Notes: generated by a model from the letters alone, not told the origin. A stretch of 64,000 nt of DNA from JASJAR01 sp039198225 (GCA_039198225.1 JBCCTQ010000005.1:87834-151833), one strand, 5' to 3'. Shown: positions 18,701 through 27,595, numbered from the stretch's first letter. Numbers and translations are program-made.

Positions 18701-21700
18701 GGTGATCGCGCCGGTCGTCTCGTCCACCGCCCACGCACCTTCGCCCGGCACCGTAAATCCGATGACATCGCCGCTGGCATCGGTCACCTCTCCGGTGGCA
18801 CCAGAGGGCGTAGCCAAGCTGACGGTCGTTGGATCCACATTCCCGTCGGGATCAAAATCGTTGGCAACCGCGTCGAGGGTGACCGCATCCCCAAGCGCGT
18901 TTCCGGTTGAACTGTCATCCTGGGCGACTGGGGTGAGGGTGCCAGCAAAGGGCGGCGGCGCGTTTCGGCACGACATGGCGTCGTGGTTCGATGACCGGGC
19001 CGCGGAGAATGTCGAGGTGATGATAGGGTTGTCGCCGGCCGGATTGGCGATCGCGTAGACCGTGCCGTCGGTGTTGCTGGCGACGTAAAGATTGCCAAAA
19101 AGATCCGACCAGCTCGCTCCAAAATCCTGATTAGGCAGCCCAGCTACGGCCACGTTATCGGCTTCGAGCGTGGTCAGGTTCCAACGTCGTAGCGTGCCGC
19201 GTCCGGCCCCAATCATAAGGCTTTGGCCGCCGACCTGAAGAAAACTCATGTCATAAACGACACCCAGCGCATTACCCGTAAAGTTCACCGTGCCTTGGGC
19301 GCCGGTCAGGACGTTGATCGTTCGCAATTGGGTCGCCGTTGGGCTAAAATAGAGCGTATTGGCCCCATCCATATCGCCTTGGGCCGGGTTGCCGGGGACG
19401 ATGAACCCCAGGGGTTCCACCTCGCCATTCGCCCCAACACGCAGCAATTCACGATTGTAGGGCGCTTCGCGACCGATACCGTAAATGTAGTTGTCGAGAA
19501 CGTTGTAGCCCGTGGCGTTGTAATCTGGATTGGCGCTTCCGATCGGCGTGTAATTGCCCGTCGAGGTATCGAGCTGAGACAATTGTCCCGAGATCACTTC
19601 ATAAAATGCGCCGCTGCACGAGAAGGTCGGTAAGTCGTAATCGATGGTCACCGTGGCCTGGTTCGAGGTCAGGCCGACATTGTCGTCGACGACGTAGTCG
19701 ACCGGTGTCGGATCGGTTGTAAAATCCGCCTCTGGTGTAAACGTGATCTCGCCCGTGGTCGGATCCACCGACCAATCGCCTTCATCGGGAATTGTAAAGC
19801 CCGTGACGTCCCCTGCTGCATCGGAAAGGACGCCCGTGGCACCAAGGGGCGTGATCAGGCTTACGGTGGCTGGATCGATCGTGCCGTCCGTGTCGGTATC
19901 GTTGGTCAGAACGTCCAGGGTGACGGCATCGCCCGGGGTATTGCCGCTCGATGTATCATCCGCGGCCACGGGCTCCGAGATCTGATAAGTGACGGTGACA
20001 GTGCCGAGGTTGGACGGATTCCCGTCGGTGTCATTGACCCTATAGGTGATCGGGGTCGGGTTGCCGATGAAACCGTCCTGCGGCGTGAAAGTGAGCTCAC
20101 CGGTCCCGGATGCATAGGACCAAACACCTTCGTCCGGCACCGTAAAACCGGTCACATCACCGTCGGTGTCGGTAAACACGCTCTGAGCGTCGGCAGGGGC
20201 GGTGAGACTTACGGAATTGGCGTCGAGCGCGCCGTCCGGATCGGTGTCATTGCCCAAGATCGACAATGCAACGGCGCTGCCGAACGTATTGTCGAGATCG
20301 GAATCGTCATTCGCGACCGGCGAAATGATCACCGTAAGGTTCGCTGTTGCCTCCGAATTGTTGGTTGCGCCTTGAACCGTGCTAAGCGCTCCTGAAGGAA
20401 CGAGATTGGTATAGTCTCCGGTCGCAGAGCTCGTGACATCGACGGCGATTGTGCAAGTGCTATCGGCCGGCACAGTGCCGCCATTCATCACGATATCGGT
20501 CGCCCCCGCGGCTGCCACCACCGAGATACCGCACTCCGCTGAGATATTTGGTGTAGAGGCAATGACCACGCCTGTGGGAAGTGCGTCCGTGAGGCCGGGG
20601 CTATTGAAGTCAAACGCCGCCGCATTTGCATTCGCGATGGAAATCTCCACCGTAGACACCCCGTTTACTTCAATAGTTGCGGGTGTGAATGCTTTGGTGA
20701 TTACGACCGAAGGGCTGACTTGTAAGGACGCCGACGCGGGGCTCGGATTGGAAACGCCTTCGGCGGTGACAAGTGCGTTGGCCGCGATCGTATTTGTGAG
20801 GTTTCCTCGGGTCGATGAGATGACGTCGACGAGCAATTCGCAGGTCCCGCCCGCGCTGACCGAAGCGCCGGAGATCGCGACATTGTTTGCTAGAGGCGTG
20901 GCCGTGATCGAGCCTGGCGTACAAGTCGCACCGCCAATGGCATTGAAAGAAACGTTGGGAACCTGGGCAATTGTCATGCCAGTGGGGAATGTGTCGGTTA
21001 GGGCAATGCGAGACAGCGCAGAACTGCTCGGGTTGGAAAAAGTGATGGACAATTGCGAGGGATCGCCTGCGCCAACAACGGTCGGATTGAATGCCTTCGA
21101 GACCGCTGCATCCACCTGTGTCCAGCTCAATGTGGCGCTGTCGGAGGCTGCGGAGAAGACATTTTCGGTCAGATCGCCGGGGAGGCTGTCCAGTCTTCGA
21201 GCTTGGACGACTGGGATCGTGTTGGTCGCGTTAGAGGTGCCCGTGCCCGCCATAACGTTGACGGAGACCGAGCAGACATTGCCGACAAATGAAAAGGGAT
21301 TGCTTGGGCTGCCCAATTCACCACCAGAGAAGGTAAAACTGTCGGACCCCGGAGTGGCACCGGTGAAAATACCGCCGCAGGTGCTGACCGGATTTGGATC
21401 GGCGGCAATGACCAGGGGCGAGGGCAAATCATCGGTGAAATTGATCTCAGAGACGGTGAAAGACCGGTCGCCCAACGCCGTTATATCAACCGTTAGTCGC
21501 GATACTCCGCCGGCGCCAACGGTGGTCGGCGAAAATGATTTCCTAGGCTGAAGGAGGGCGTCCGCTCGAATGTTTCTGGACACGAGGTCAAAGGGATAGA
21601 CCGTTCCGTCGACACTGATGTCCGATGCGAGCACCGTGTTTCTTTGCCGCGCATTCGTATCGCCCGTTGCCATGACGTCGAAGTCGAGCCGGCATGTTGC

Positions 21701-23359
21701 ACCCGCTGGAACCGTCCCTCCGACCAGTGTGACAATATCCGTTGCCTCGTTGCCGGTGAGGCTTGTGGTCGTGCAACCTGTTCCGTTGAACGCGACTGAG
21801 CTTCCAATCAGCTCAAAACGCCCTGCCATTGCGGTGGCAATGTCATCCACGAGATTGATATTGCCGATCGAGGACGCGGTGCCGTTTCGCATTTCAATGC
21901 GAAAATTGAAGATACCGCCAACGCGCCCTTCGACATTGCCGGGAATATTCGCCTGGTAGGAGGATTGGTATTCCGCTTTGGCCAGCTTTTCCAATGCAAG
22001 ACCCCCGGTATTGCCAACCCTCAACGTGTCGTCTGTCGCGCGAAAATTCGATGTCCGACCGTCATCATATTCAATGGCCGGGAAGCCGGTTCCGCCCACT
22101 TCGTTCAAGAACGAGCCCGTCGTTGTGCCCGCCACATCGAAGGACAAACGGCATCGAGCTTGGGGCGCAAGAGTGAGATTGGTGACCGCCGCCTGAGTAA
22201 GGTCGGAATTGTCTTGGATAGGACTTCCGCACTGACCATTCGTTGTGAGCGTATCTGAAACCGCCACCATCCCAGTCGGTAGAAAGTCGGCCCACTCAAT
22301 CCCGGTTGCCGAGAGATTGTTGAGGTTCCGGATCGTGATCGTCAGCCTGGAAGTATTTGTAAGGCCTATGGTTTGCGGCGAAAATTGCTTTTCATACAAG
22401 CCGCCGGTCCACACATCCACGTTGAAGGACCGAAATTCGTCTTCATTGGTCGCGCCTTCGTTGGACGTGACCGAGCCCGCACCGATGACATTCGGTCGAT
22501 TGAGCGTGAATGTGTAGGTCGAAAGGTTTGACTCCGGTTCGACGAATATTCGAACGACGCAAGATCCATTTGCCGGGACCGTGCCACCGGAAAACGTTAC
22601 GGTCTCGTCATTGCCCGTCAGTGTCGACGTCACCGTGCCCGATCCGCAAGTGGTTGAGAGAGGGGCAATCGGCGCAAGGGGTCCGGTCGGAGCGGCCGAT
22701 GCTAGGACGCGGAAGCGCCGGTCGAGTTCATCAACGAGCCCGACGCCCGTAAGGTCGTAATTGTTTGGGTTGTTCAGTGTGATCTCGAAATACTTGTCGG
22801 TATCGCCGCCCGCGACGTTCGGGTTACCGCCGCCGGGAGCGACAATCACCTTGTCGCCCGTCATGTTGATAACGGTCGAAGTGAGGGTCGCACTCGCGGC
22901 CGTGGCGCTGGCTGGAGCATTATCGGCCGTTACCGATCCAACCGGCAAGGTGCTGACAAAGTTCAGAGTTCCGGCCGATAGGGGCAGATTGGTCGTGGTG
23001 AGAACTTCAACCGTACAGGAACCCTGCGTTGAGACCGTAGACGCGGGGATCGTTGCGCCGGACAATGAAAACTGTGTGGCCGACAGGGTCACCGTGCCGC
23101 CGCAAGTGTTCGAGACCGGTGATACCCCCACATAGGTGAGGCCCGTCGGTGCCGTTTCAGAGAAGGCGACGCTGGTGACCGCGAATGCGTTGTCATTGGT
23201 GATGGTCACGGACAGTGTCGATTGTTTTCCCGGGCCAATGGCCGTCGGGTCAAATGACTTTGCCGGTTCTATGGAGATCTGAGCAAACGCGAAAGTCGCA
23301 CTCGAAGCGAGCGCGGCCAAGCCTAGACCCAAGGCACGCGTAAGCCGTTCCAAAGACAC
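15776..23359 (-). CDS. Giant secreted repeat protein (DUF11/DUF7933-type, CshA-like, SdrD-B-like repeats, OmpA-like end)
   Basis: A 2527-residue exported protein starting at a GTG with AAGGA eight bases upstream, and a signal peptide of about 26 residues (TFAFAQ). Residues about 27-1010 are eight or so Ig-like repeats beginning KSFDPTAIG or KAFNPTVVG, with TCGG and GGTVPA signatures and paired cysteines. Three CshA-like modules follow at about 1011-1125, 1127-1241 and 1475-1587, with a 230-residue propeller-like DUF6923-type insert between the second and third. Then come DUF11-type repeats, SdrD-B-like domains (VFLDINGDGTLDGGDD, KVFDDRNANGRQD), and a basic C-terminal 85 residues resembling a degenerate OmpA-like domain (NRRLDAVEDFVRKN). 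The protein is acidic and Asp/Thr rich except for this tail. A surface fibre or adhesin bound to the cell wall through its tail is the best guess. Confidence 0.78.
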   Translation of the reverse strand: MSLERLTRALGLGLAALASSATFAFAQISIEPAKSFDPTAIGPGKQSTLSVTITNDNAFAVTSVAFSETAPTGLTYVGVSPVSNTCGGTVTLSATQFSLSGATIPASTVSTQGSCTVEVLTTTNLPLSAGTLNFVSTLPVGSVTADNAPASATAASATLTSTVINMTGDKVIVAPGGGNPNVAGGDTDKYFEITLNNPNNYDLTGVGLVDELDRRFRVLASAAPTGPLAPIAPLSTTCGSGTVTSTLTGNDETVTFSGGTVPANGSCVVRIFVEPESNLSTYTFTLNRPNVIGAGSVTSNEGATNEDEFRSFNVDVWTGGLYEKQFSPQTIGLTNTSRLTITIRNLNNLSATGIEWADFLPTGMVAVSDTLTTNGQCGSPIQDNSDLTQAAVTNLTLAPQARCRLSFDVAGTTTGSFLNEVGGTGFPAIEYDDGRTSNFRATDDTLRVGNTGGLALEKLAKAEYQSSYQANIPGNVEGRVGGIFNFRIEMRNGTASSIGNINLVDDIATAMAGRFELIGSSVAFNGTGCTTTSLTGNEATDIVTLVGGTVPAGATCRLDFDVMATGDTNARQRNTVLASDISVDGTVYPFDLVSRNIRADALLQPRKSFSPTTVGAGGVSRLTVDITALGDRSFTVSEINFTDDLPSPLVIAADPNPVSTCGGIFTGATPGSDSFTFSGGELGSPSNPFSFVGNVCSVSVNVMAGTGTSNATNTIPVVQARRLDSLPGDLTENVFSAASDSATLSWTQVDAAVSKAFNPTVVGAGDPSQLSITFSNPSSSALSRIALTDTFPTGMTIAQVPNVSFNAIGGATCTPGSITATPLANNVAISGASVSAGGTCELLVDVISSTRGNLTNTIAANALVTAEGVSNPSPASASLQVSPSVVITKAFTPATIEVNGVSTVEISIANANAAAFDFNSPGLTDALPTGVVIASTPNISAECGISVVAAAGATDIVMNGGTVPADSTCTIAVDVTSSATGDYTNLVPSGALSTVQGATNNSEATANLTVIISPVANDDSDLDNTFGSAVALSILGNDTDPDGALDANSVSLTAPADAQSVFTDTDGDVTGFTVPDEGVWSYASGTGELTFTPQDGFIGNPTPITYRVNDTDGNPSNLGTVTVTYQISEPVAADDTSSGNTPGDAVTLDVLTNDTDTDGTIDPATVSLITPLGATGVLSDAAGDVTGFTIPDEGDWSVDPTTGEITFTPEADFTTDPTPVDYVVDDNVGLTSNQATVTIDYDLPTFSCSGAFYEVISGQLSQLDTSTGNYTPIGSANPDYNATGYNVLDNYIYGIGREAPYNRELLRVGANGEVEPLGFIVPGNPAQGDMDGANTLYFSPTATQLRTINVLTGAQGTVNFTGNALGVVYDMSFLQVGGQSLMIGAGRGTLRRWNLTTLEADNVAVAGLPNQDFGASWSDLFGNLYVASNTDGTVYAIANPAGDNPIITSTFSAARSSNHDAMSCRNAPPPFAGTLTPVAQDDSSTGNALGDAVTLDAVANDFDPDGNVDPTTVSLATPSGATGEVTDASGDVIGFTVPGEGAWAVDETTGAITFTPDPAYTGDPTPITYTIDDNDNLTSNSATVSVSYAETPGIAVLKSADTSGLSAAPLDGETIIYSYTVTNPGNVALDLGPEPLVDTITYGTDGSGAAAALDAAPAFDAAASNDANGNGRLDPGDSFVYIADFTVNQTAIDAGGVHNTASVTGNPVDASGNDLPGLTDPVDTSDNDLTGDGTDGTADSNGNNPTVVSLAGSGSIELVKSVSSVSDTNSSGVFGDVGDTVNFTFTVENTGNLALAGISVSDPSLSALTGTATLTQPAAGFDGDLAAGEGPVVAATATYVLSDTDISAGTVTNTASVTSTAVATTAGGDPDPSSPIAGAAPVTDTSDAGSTPDLDASDGSVPSIADPGTTDSDGVAGNDSDEPTLLDLPAAFTISGTVFLDINGDGTLDGGDDTTAGAGYNANLYDADGNVVATTIAAADGAYSFSGMAAGDYRVGFVSPGGLGVGLTDAVTVSLATPTQTDVNQPIDPQGVFYDSVAGSPIAGVRVELTDAGGTTLPAACVLPGQQSQITGADGTYRFDIITGADAACPVSETEYQILVVSTPSTYFGTPSTNIPPETGPVQVTGCPFDAVPGGSCQLSASTSAPLPSAPTPYYYGFLIEAGDPDVINNHIPLDPSLAAAPPTTDILITKRHDLADGAVIIGETVPYTITVENLTSFGAGTLNVVDELPIGLTYVPGTGVVDGTTAEPTINGQTLAFSGVTVTLGTTIDITLSARVGANAPTGDLTNTAYVTDSASSIVSNRATATITRQPEAVFDCTDVIGKVFDDRNANGRQDNVRDPSITDQRFDKFPRVGPDRIEGEPGIPGARLVTANGTWITTDQYGRYHIPCAALPDSEGANFILKLDTRSLPTGYRLTTENPRVLRITSGKVTRMNFGVSFSRVFDVDLTETAFIGNAMSNRLEAGMARLLRSMEDRPSHLKVTYFERGENRRLVNRRLDAVEDFVRKNWRQNGRYKLTIERTIRRLQ
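18598..20325 (-). repeat. Three related CshA-like modules within the giant surface protein gene
   Basis: Segments near 20325-19985, 19978-19633 and 18935-18598 encode modules that share DDxSxGNxxGDAVTLD, NDxDxDGxxDPxTVSL, GDVxGFTVPxEG and TGxITFTPxxxFTxDPTPxxY. The first two are adjacent; the third is separated from them by a propeller-like insert of about 230 residues. The similarity points to duplication within the gene. Confidence 0.75.
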
Positions 23360-23660
23360 TTCCGTATTCCTTGTTTCCTAATGCGAAACAGTTCTTGGGT
23401 AAGCGGAGAATTGGGCCGGATTTAAGGCAAAATTTCGCTAACTTTCGTTATTCGGTGGGTAAGAAGGACCGATCTCACCCTTTTCGATCCAGTCGACCTG
23501 AGCGGAGAATGACCCGAAACGGATCGGTGGCGCTTGCCTGCTCATTCTCTCAAAATTTTGGAATTTCCCTGTACTTGGCACCGTTCGGTGAATGCAGCGG
23601 CCGAGCTGCGGCAGTTTGAATATGGCCCAAACCCTGTGACGCAGCAGCTCCCTTCGCTTT

Positions 23661-23677
23661 AATTCCCATAGGGAATT
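23661..23677. promoter_or_regulatory. 17-bp palindrome aattccc-ata-gggaatt
   Basis: Two exact 7-bp arms around ATA lie about 300 bases upstream of the giant protein gene. The size and symmetry fit a binding site for a dimeric regulator, but no regulator can be named. Confidence 0.4.
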
Positions 23678-23963
23678 GCGGATACGTTCCTTTCCGACAC
23701 CGAAGCCGCGCAGCTCGGTGTAATGATGTGATTCCTACGAATGAAATGGCACGCGCCCGGGCAGGGAGATGTGAAGAGATCCCTCTACCTTGCAATGCCG
23801 ACCGATTTAGCAAATTTGATGCGTTCGGTGATCGTTTCGGCAAGGCATTCGTCCATTTCTAACTTGCCGGTGGCGGTGACCCGCGCAAAGGCCGTTCTCG
23901 ATCAGGAAAAGATCACCTGTTTCAAATTTGTTTGGGCGTGGCCGATCAAGACTTGCAGTAGTC

Positions 23964-23981
23964 GCCGCGCCGTAATGCGGC
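23964..23981 (-). terminator. Weak hairpin just downstream of the sulfonate operon
   Basis: Arms gccgc (23964-23968) and gcggc (23977-23981) flank an 8-nt loop directly after the stop of the Ldh-type gene. There is no T-run, so termination would need Rho; low confidence. Confidence 0.3.
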
Positions 23982-23983
23982 TC

Positions 23984-24994
23984 TCAAGTGGTTGCGAGCC
24001 GCCGAAATTCTTCCAACAAGGATTTCGGAATGGGTACACCGTCGCGCTTCGCAGCCTCTCTCGAAGCGAGGCGACGGGTGCCAGGCAAGCGAGCACCCTT
24101 TTCAGCCTCAATCTCGCTGAGTAGCTCCTCAATACGCGACCCAAATTGCGCACCTGTGCCCGCGCTCGGATCGAGGCCAAGGATAAACTGACCCACGCCT
24201 GGCGGTTCGCCCTTGGCGTCGAAGAAGGACGTTGCCTCGTAGCTGTACTTGGCGCCGGTGATCGTTGCCGCCAGGATCTCGACGATCAGAGCCAATGCCA
24301 TACCCTTCGCATCGCCCATGGGAAGCATTGTACCTTCTAAGGCTGCAGCAGGGTCAGTGGTTGGATTGCCATCGTAATCCAAAGCCCAACCTTCATCGAT
24401 CTGCTCACCCCGTTTGGCCGCGGCCATGACCTTGCCACGGGCGATCTTCGACAAGGACAGGTCGATCACGAGGGGTGCAGCGTTTTCTCGCGGCGCAGCA
24501 AAGGCAATTGGGTTGGTGCCGAAAAGGGCCCGCGATCCTCCCCAGGGTGCCATGGCTTTGGGCGTATTGGCGACCATCAAAGCAACCAAACCGAGTTCGG
24601 CCAGTCGTTCCACATGGGCGCCCAGTTGGCCGCAATGATGCGAGCGCGAGATGGCGGCGGCGGCGATCCCTGTCACGCGGATCCGGGACGCAAGTTCTTC
24701 TATAGCCAGATCGATGGCCGGAAAGGCAAAGCCGTGGCGGGCGTCAATGCGAATGAGGGCCTCGCCGGCCAGTTTAGCAACCGGCGCAGCTTGGCCGTAC
24801 ACTTTGCCACTGGCCGCTTGAGCCGCATAGGCCGCAACCCGGGAAAAGCCATGCCCTCTCTGGCCATCGGCCTCGGCGGCGACCAAGGCACGGGCAACCG
24901 ACCGAGCGTTCTCATCTGAGACGCCTTGTGCCTTGAGGACGTCGGCGACCAGGCCCTCGGCCTCTGCGAGTTGAAGTCGCTCTTCCAAACTCAT
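23984..24994 (-). CDS. comC: Ldh/ComC-family malate/sulfolactate dehydrogenase
   Basis: A 336-residue member of the malate/L-lactate dehydrogenase family that is unrelated to the Rossmann LDHs (ComC, YbiC, AllD). Typical segments are GHGFSRV, the catalytic-region SRSHHCGQLGAHVERLA, the NTPKAMAPWGG and GTNPIAFAAPR stretches, and GDAKGMALALIVEIL near the C-terminus. ComC is the (R)-sulfolactate dehydrogenase that interconverts (R)-3-sulfolactate and sulfopyruvate. As the last gene of a run that includes suyAB, that activity is the best call, providing either stereo-inversion of sulfolactate together with a second dehydrogenase elsewhere, or entry of sulfopyruvate. Sequence alone does not exclude malate or ureidoglycolate as substrate. 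Confidence 0.8.
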   Translation of the reverse strand: MSLEERLQLAEAEGLVADVLKAQGVSDENARSVARALVAAEADGQRGHGFSRVAAYAAQAASGKVYGQAAPVAKLAGEALIRIDARHGFAFPAIDLAIEELASRIRVTGIAAAAISRSHHCGQLGAHVERLAELGLVALMVANTPKAMAPWGGSRALFGTNPIAFAAPRENAAPLVIDLSLSKIARGKVMAAAKRGEQIDEGWALDYDGNPTTDPAAALEGTMLPMGDAKGMALALIVEILAATITGAKYSYEATSFFDAKGEPPGVGQFILGLDPSAGTGAQFGSRIEELLSEIEAEKGARLPGTRRLASREAAKRDGVPIPKSLLEEFRRLATT

Positions 24995-25110
24995 CCCCAG
25001 GCAAGCGCGATGGCAGTACTCTTGTGGCTCATCGCCACCCCAAGGTGTCTATCCCGGAGTACTTCCGCGCAAGCTCTTCAACGTGTTCGGAAACGACGAC
25101 CTGCAAGAGA

Positions 25111-26289
25111 TCACGCGCTTCGATAGAGCTTTGTCATTGAGAACTCCCGGTGGCCTAGGGCTTCTGCGGCAGTGTTGCGCCCATTGGCGGTGCGGCGGAT
25201 CATATCGATCAGGAGATCCCCGGCCTCGTCTATGGTCTGGTCGCGCCTCAGGATGCCTGAAACGTCCACGTCCACATGTTCACCCATGGTGCGAACGGTA
25301 CGCGGATTTGCGGTGATCTTGATGACGGGCACAATCGGGTTGCCCACAACATTGCCTTGCCCGGTTGGGAACGTGTGGATCACCGCCCCACCAGCGGCCA
25401 TCAGTGTCACGCATTCGGCAGCGGCTGAGGAGCTGTCCATAAAGTAGAGACCGTCGCCCGAGCTCGGCTGCTCCGCCGGTTCGAGAATGTCGATATATTT
25501 CGACGTTCGCCCAATCTTTTCGAGATTACCCAACGCTTTTTCTTCGATGGTCGTAAGACCACCTAGGATATTGCCTTTGGTCGGCTGGCTGTCGGAGAGA
25601 TCGTCGGTCTGATGGGCAAAGATCACGTCGTCCTGATAGGCCTTCCACATTTTGTACCAGCGCTCGCCCACCTCTTCGTTGACCGCGCGCTTTTGGCAGA
25701 TGTGCTCTGCGCCGGTGATCTCAGAGGTTTCTCCGAAAAAGCCGGTAATTCCCTCGGGCAGCAGCTTGTCATACATATTGCCTACGGTCGGGCAGGACCC
25801 GAGGCCGGTCGTTGTGTCACTCTCCCCACATTTCGTCGAAACCCAAAGATCGGAGACCGAACATTCCTCGCGCTGGATTTCGGTGGCCTTGTGGACGAAG
25901 TCTTTGGCCGCCCAGGAGGCTGCGCGGATCGTTTCAAAGTCGCCGTTTTGCTCGATTGAGAATTCGGCAACTTCCTTGCCCGTTTCTCGGATGCCGTCGG
26001 CAATGCGCTTGGTCCATTCTGGCTCGATCCCGATCACGACAACGGAATGGACATTGGGGTTGGCGCCTGTGCCGATCATCGTGCGGAAATGCAATTCCAG
26101 ATCTTCACCGAATTGAAGGCGTCCATAGGCGTGGGGAATGGCCAGCGTGCCCTTCACGTTATTCGCAACCGCTTCGACTGCGGCATTTGAAATGTCGTCC
26201 ACGGGCAGAATAAGAACGTGGTTGCGCACCCCGACCCGGCCGTTTTCGCGCCGGTAGCCCTTGAACGTCATGTTTGCGTATTTGCTCAT
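25111..26289 (-). CDS. suyB: (2R)-sulfolactate sulfo-lyase, large subunit
   Basis: A 392-residue protein of the altronate/galactarate dehydratase (UxaA/GarD C-terminal) superfamily. It matches SuyB, which with SuyA splits (R)-3-sulfolactate into pyruvate and sulfite using iron. Signs are the N-terminal GYRRENGRVGVRNHVLILPVDD, the conserved KCGESDTTTGLGSCPTVG with likely iron-cluster or metal cysteine, the GNPIVPVIKITANPRT strand and ANGRNTAAEALGHREFSMTKLYRSA at the end. GAGGAG upstream fixes the start at 26289. It follows suyA by 11 bases in the same order as in known suyAB pairs. Altronate dehydratase is less likely because the small SAF domain is a separate subunit and the neighbours are sulfonate genes. 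Confidence 0.9.
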   Translation of the reverse strand: MSKYANMTFKGYRRENGRVGVRNHVLILPVDDISNAAVEAVANNVKGTLAIPHAYGRLQFGEDLELHFRTMIGTGANPNVHSVVVIGIEPEWTKRIADGIRETGKEVAEFSIEQNGDFETIRAASWAAKDFVHKATEIQREECSVSDLWVSTKCGESDTTTGLGSCPTVGNMYDKLLPEGITGFFGETSEITGAEHICQKRAVNEEVGERWYKMWKAYQDDVIFAHQTDDLSDSQPTKGNILGGLTTIEEKALGNLEKIGRTSKYIDILEPAEQPSSGDGLYFMDSSSAAAECVTLMAAGGAVIHTFPTGQGNVVGNPIVPVIKITANPRTVRTMGEHVDVDVSGILRRDQTIDEAGDLLIDMIRRTANGRNTAAEALGHREFSMTKLYRSA

Positions 26290-26300
26290 TTCCGCTCTCC

Positions 26301-26606
26301 TCACCAGCGCTTGGTTTTGCAATTATGGGTGTGGACATGTCCACCTTCGGGAATGTCGGCGATGATCTTTCCGATGTCCTCACCGTATTTGATGGCCGTA
26401 TCGCCATCCGCTAGATCCTTCAGCGCGATTTTGTGGCCAATGGGCACATCTGCACCGGCCGTGAGACGAAAGGTGGAGTTGTCGTGGGTTATGCAGCACA
26501 GCATATCGGTTCCCGCCGTCAGTCCCTCGACCACGACGACACCGACATTATCGGCCGCTTCGTGCACCAAAAGGTGCGGAATTTCGTTTGGTGCGGGGTT
26601 TGACAT
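26301..26606 (-). CDS. suyA: (2R)-sulfolactate sulfo-lyase, small subunit
   Basis: A 101-residue SAF-domain protein, the partner of SuyB. The sequence has LLVHEAADNVGVVVVEGL, then VPIGHKIALKDLADGDTAIKYGEDIG, the SAF core seen at the N-terminus of UxaA-type dehydratases, and the C-terminal VHTHNCKTKRW. The reaction releases sulfite, so the cell needs a sulfite exporter or dehydrogenase, which is not in this window. The gene lies 17 bases after the alcohol dehydrogenase stop. Confidence 0.92.
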   Translation of the reverse strand: MSNPAPNEIPHLLVHEAADNVGVVVVEGLTAGTDMLCCITHDNSTFRLTAGADVPIGHKIALKDLADGDTAIKYGEDIGKIIADIPEGGHVHTHNCKTKRW

Positions 26607-26623
26607 TTACTTCTCCGGATTTG

Positions 26624-27595
26624 TCAGGGCTTTAGGATAACCTTGGGCGCAGGGACTTGACCCGCGCGAATGTCGCTAAAGGCGGCGGCGCCGTCGGCAA
26701 GGGCGCGGGTTTCCACCCAATCTAGCCCGCCGAGCCTACCATCGAACATTGCCGCGCAGGTATCGCGAAAGTCTTGGGCGGTATAGGTGTAGGTCCCGAT
26801 CACAGTGATCTCTTGAAGCGTCATTCGGCGGATATCAATTCCTGCCGCACCTCCGCCCAAGCCAATATGGAGGATCGCCCCGCCCGGATGCACCGCAGCG
26901 CTCGCCGCGGCCCGGGTCGTGTCGTTCCCGACCGCATCAACCACAATGTCGAAAATCTCGTCGTACGACTCCTCAGGTGCCACCACGCGATAATCCGCAT
27001 TGCGCGCGATGAATGCCCGGCGAAGCGGGTTCGGATCGGTCAACGTTACCTTATTGATCCCTTGGGCAATGAGGCTCAGGGCAGCAGCCACGCCGATTGC
27101 GCCGCCACCGATGACCAAAGCCGTGTCTTGCAGGTCATCCGGCACCGCCTGGAGCCCCAGGCGCACCGCGTGCCAACTCACGGCAATAGGCTCTGCCAGG
27201 GCCGCCTTTTCGAGCGTCAGGTCATCCGGCACTTCGACGAGGTTTTTTTCTGGCATTGCCAGCGCTTCGGCGAATGCGCCTTCCCGTGGTGGCATGGAGA
27301 TGATCTGGCGCGTGTTACAGAGATTGTCGCGACCCGACGCGCAAGATCGGCAAGTGCCGCAGGTCACGAGCGGGTTGATCGTCACGCGGCGCCCATCGGT
27401 GGTTCGTCCCGCTCCCTCATGGCCGAGGATCAGCGGCGACGGCCGGCGGTCGTCATGGCCGAGATAGGCGTGCATATCGGACCCACAGATGCCGACGCTG
27501 TCTATGAAGACGAGAACGTCATCCCTCTCTTGTCGTGGGTCCGGAACCTCGCGGTAATCGAGCGTTTCTGCCCCGGTGTAAACGAGCGCTTTCAT
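26624..27595 (-). CDS. Zinc-dependent alcohol dehydrogenase, probable DHPS 2-dehydrogenase
   Basis: A 323-residue medium-chain dehydrogenase. The catalytic zinc site is visible as SVGICGSDMHAYLG, then LILGHEGAG and the structural-zinc loop CGTCRSCASGRDNLC; the nucleotide loop is VIGGGAIGVAAA followed by an acidic end of the second strand (TLTDPNP), which favours NAD. The ATG at 27595 overlaps the SDR stop (ATGA). In Cupriavidus pinatubonensis the hps cluster has two extra dehydrogenases, HpsO and HpsP, that interconvert the two enantiomers of 2,3-dihydroxypropane-1-sulfonate through the 2-keto form. This gene and the SDR before it fill that pair of roles by position; which is O and which is P is not resolved. 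Confidence 0.8.
   Translation of the reverse strand: MKALVYTGAETLDYREVPDPRQERDDVLVFIDSVGICGSDMHAYLGHDDRRPSPLILGHEGAGRTTDGRRVTINPLVTCGTCRSCASGRDNLCNTRQIISMPPREGAFAEALAMPEKNLVEVPDDLTLEKAALAEPIAVSWHAVRLGLQAVPDDLQDTALVIGGGAIGVAAALSLIAQGINKVTLTDPNPLRRAFIARNADYRVVAPEESYDEIFDIVVDAVGNDTTRAAASAAVHPGGAILHIGLGGGAAGIDIRRMTLQEITVIGTYTYTAQDFRDTCAAMFDGRLGGLDWVETRALADGAAAFSDIRAGQVPAPKVILKP

Larger units (their letters stand above)
23360..23983. other. 624-base intergenic region upstream of the giant surface protein operon
   Basis: No gene is supported here. The region separates the start of the giant protein gene from the end of the sulfonate operon, and both run leftwards, so it should hold the surface-protein promoter. 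It contains the perfect palindrome aattccc-ata-gggaatt at 23661-23677, a 7-bp inverted repeat gagctgc/gcagctc at 23603-23609 and 23644-23650 with a further gcagctc near 23708, and an AT-rich tract near 23420-23460. I could not assign a -35/-10 pair with confidence. Confidence 0.55.

Noticed and set aside
20433..21551. Long + strand frame of 372 codons inside the giant surface protein gene
   Set aside because: It is antisense to the repeat region; its open length follows from the biased codon use of the real gene, and the translation shows no fold, start signal or family.
23741..24124. + strand frame of 127 codons beside the giant gene promoter
   Set aside because: No ribosome binding site or family; its second half is antisense to the ComC-like gene.
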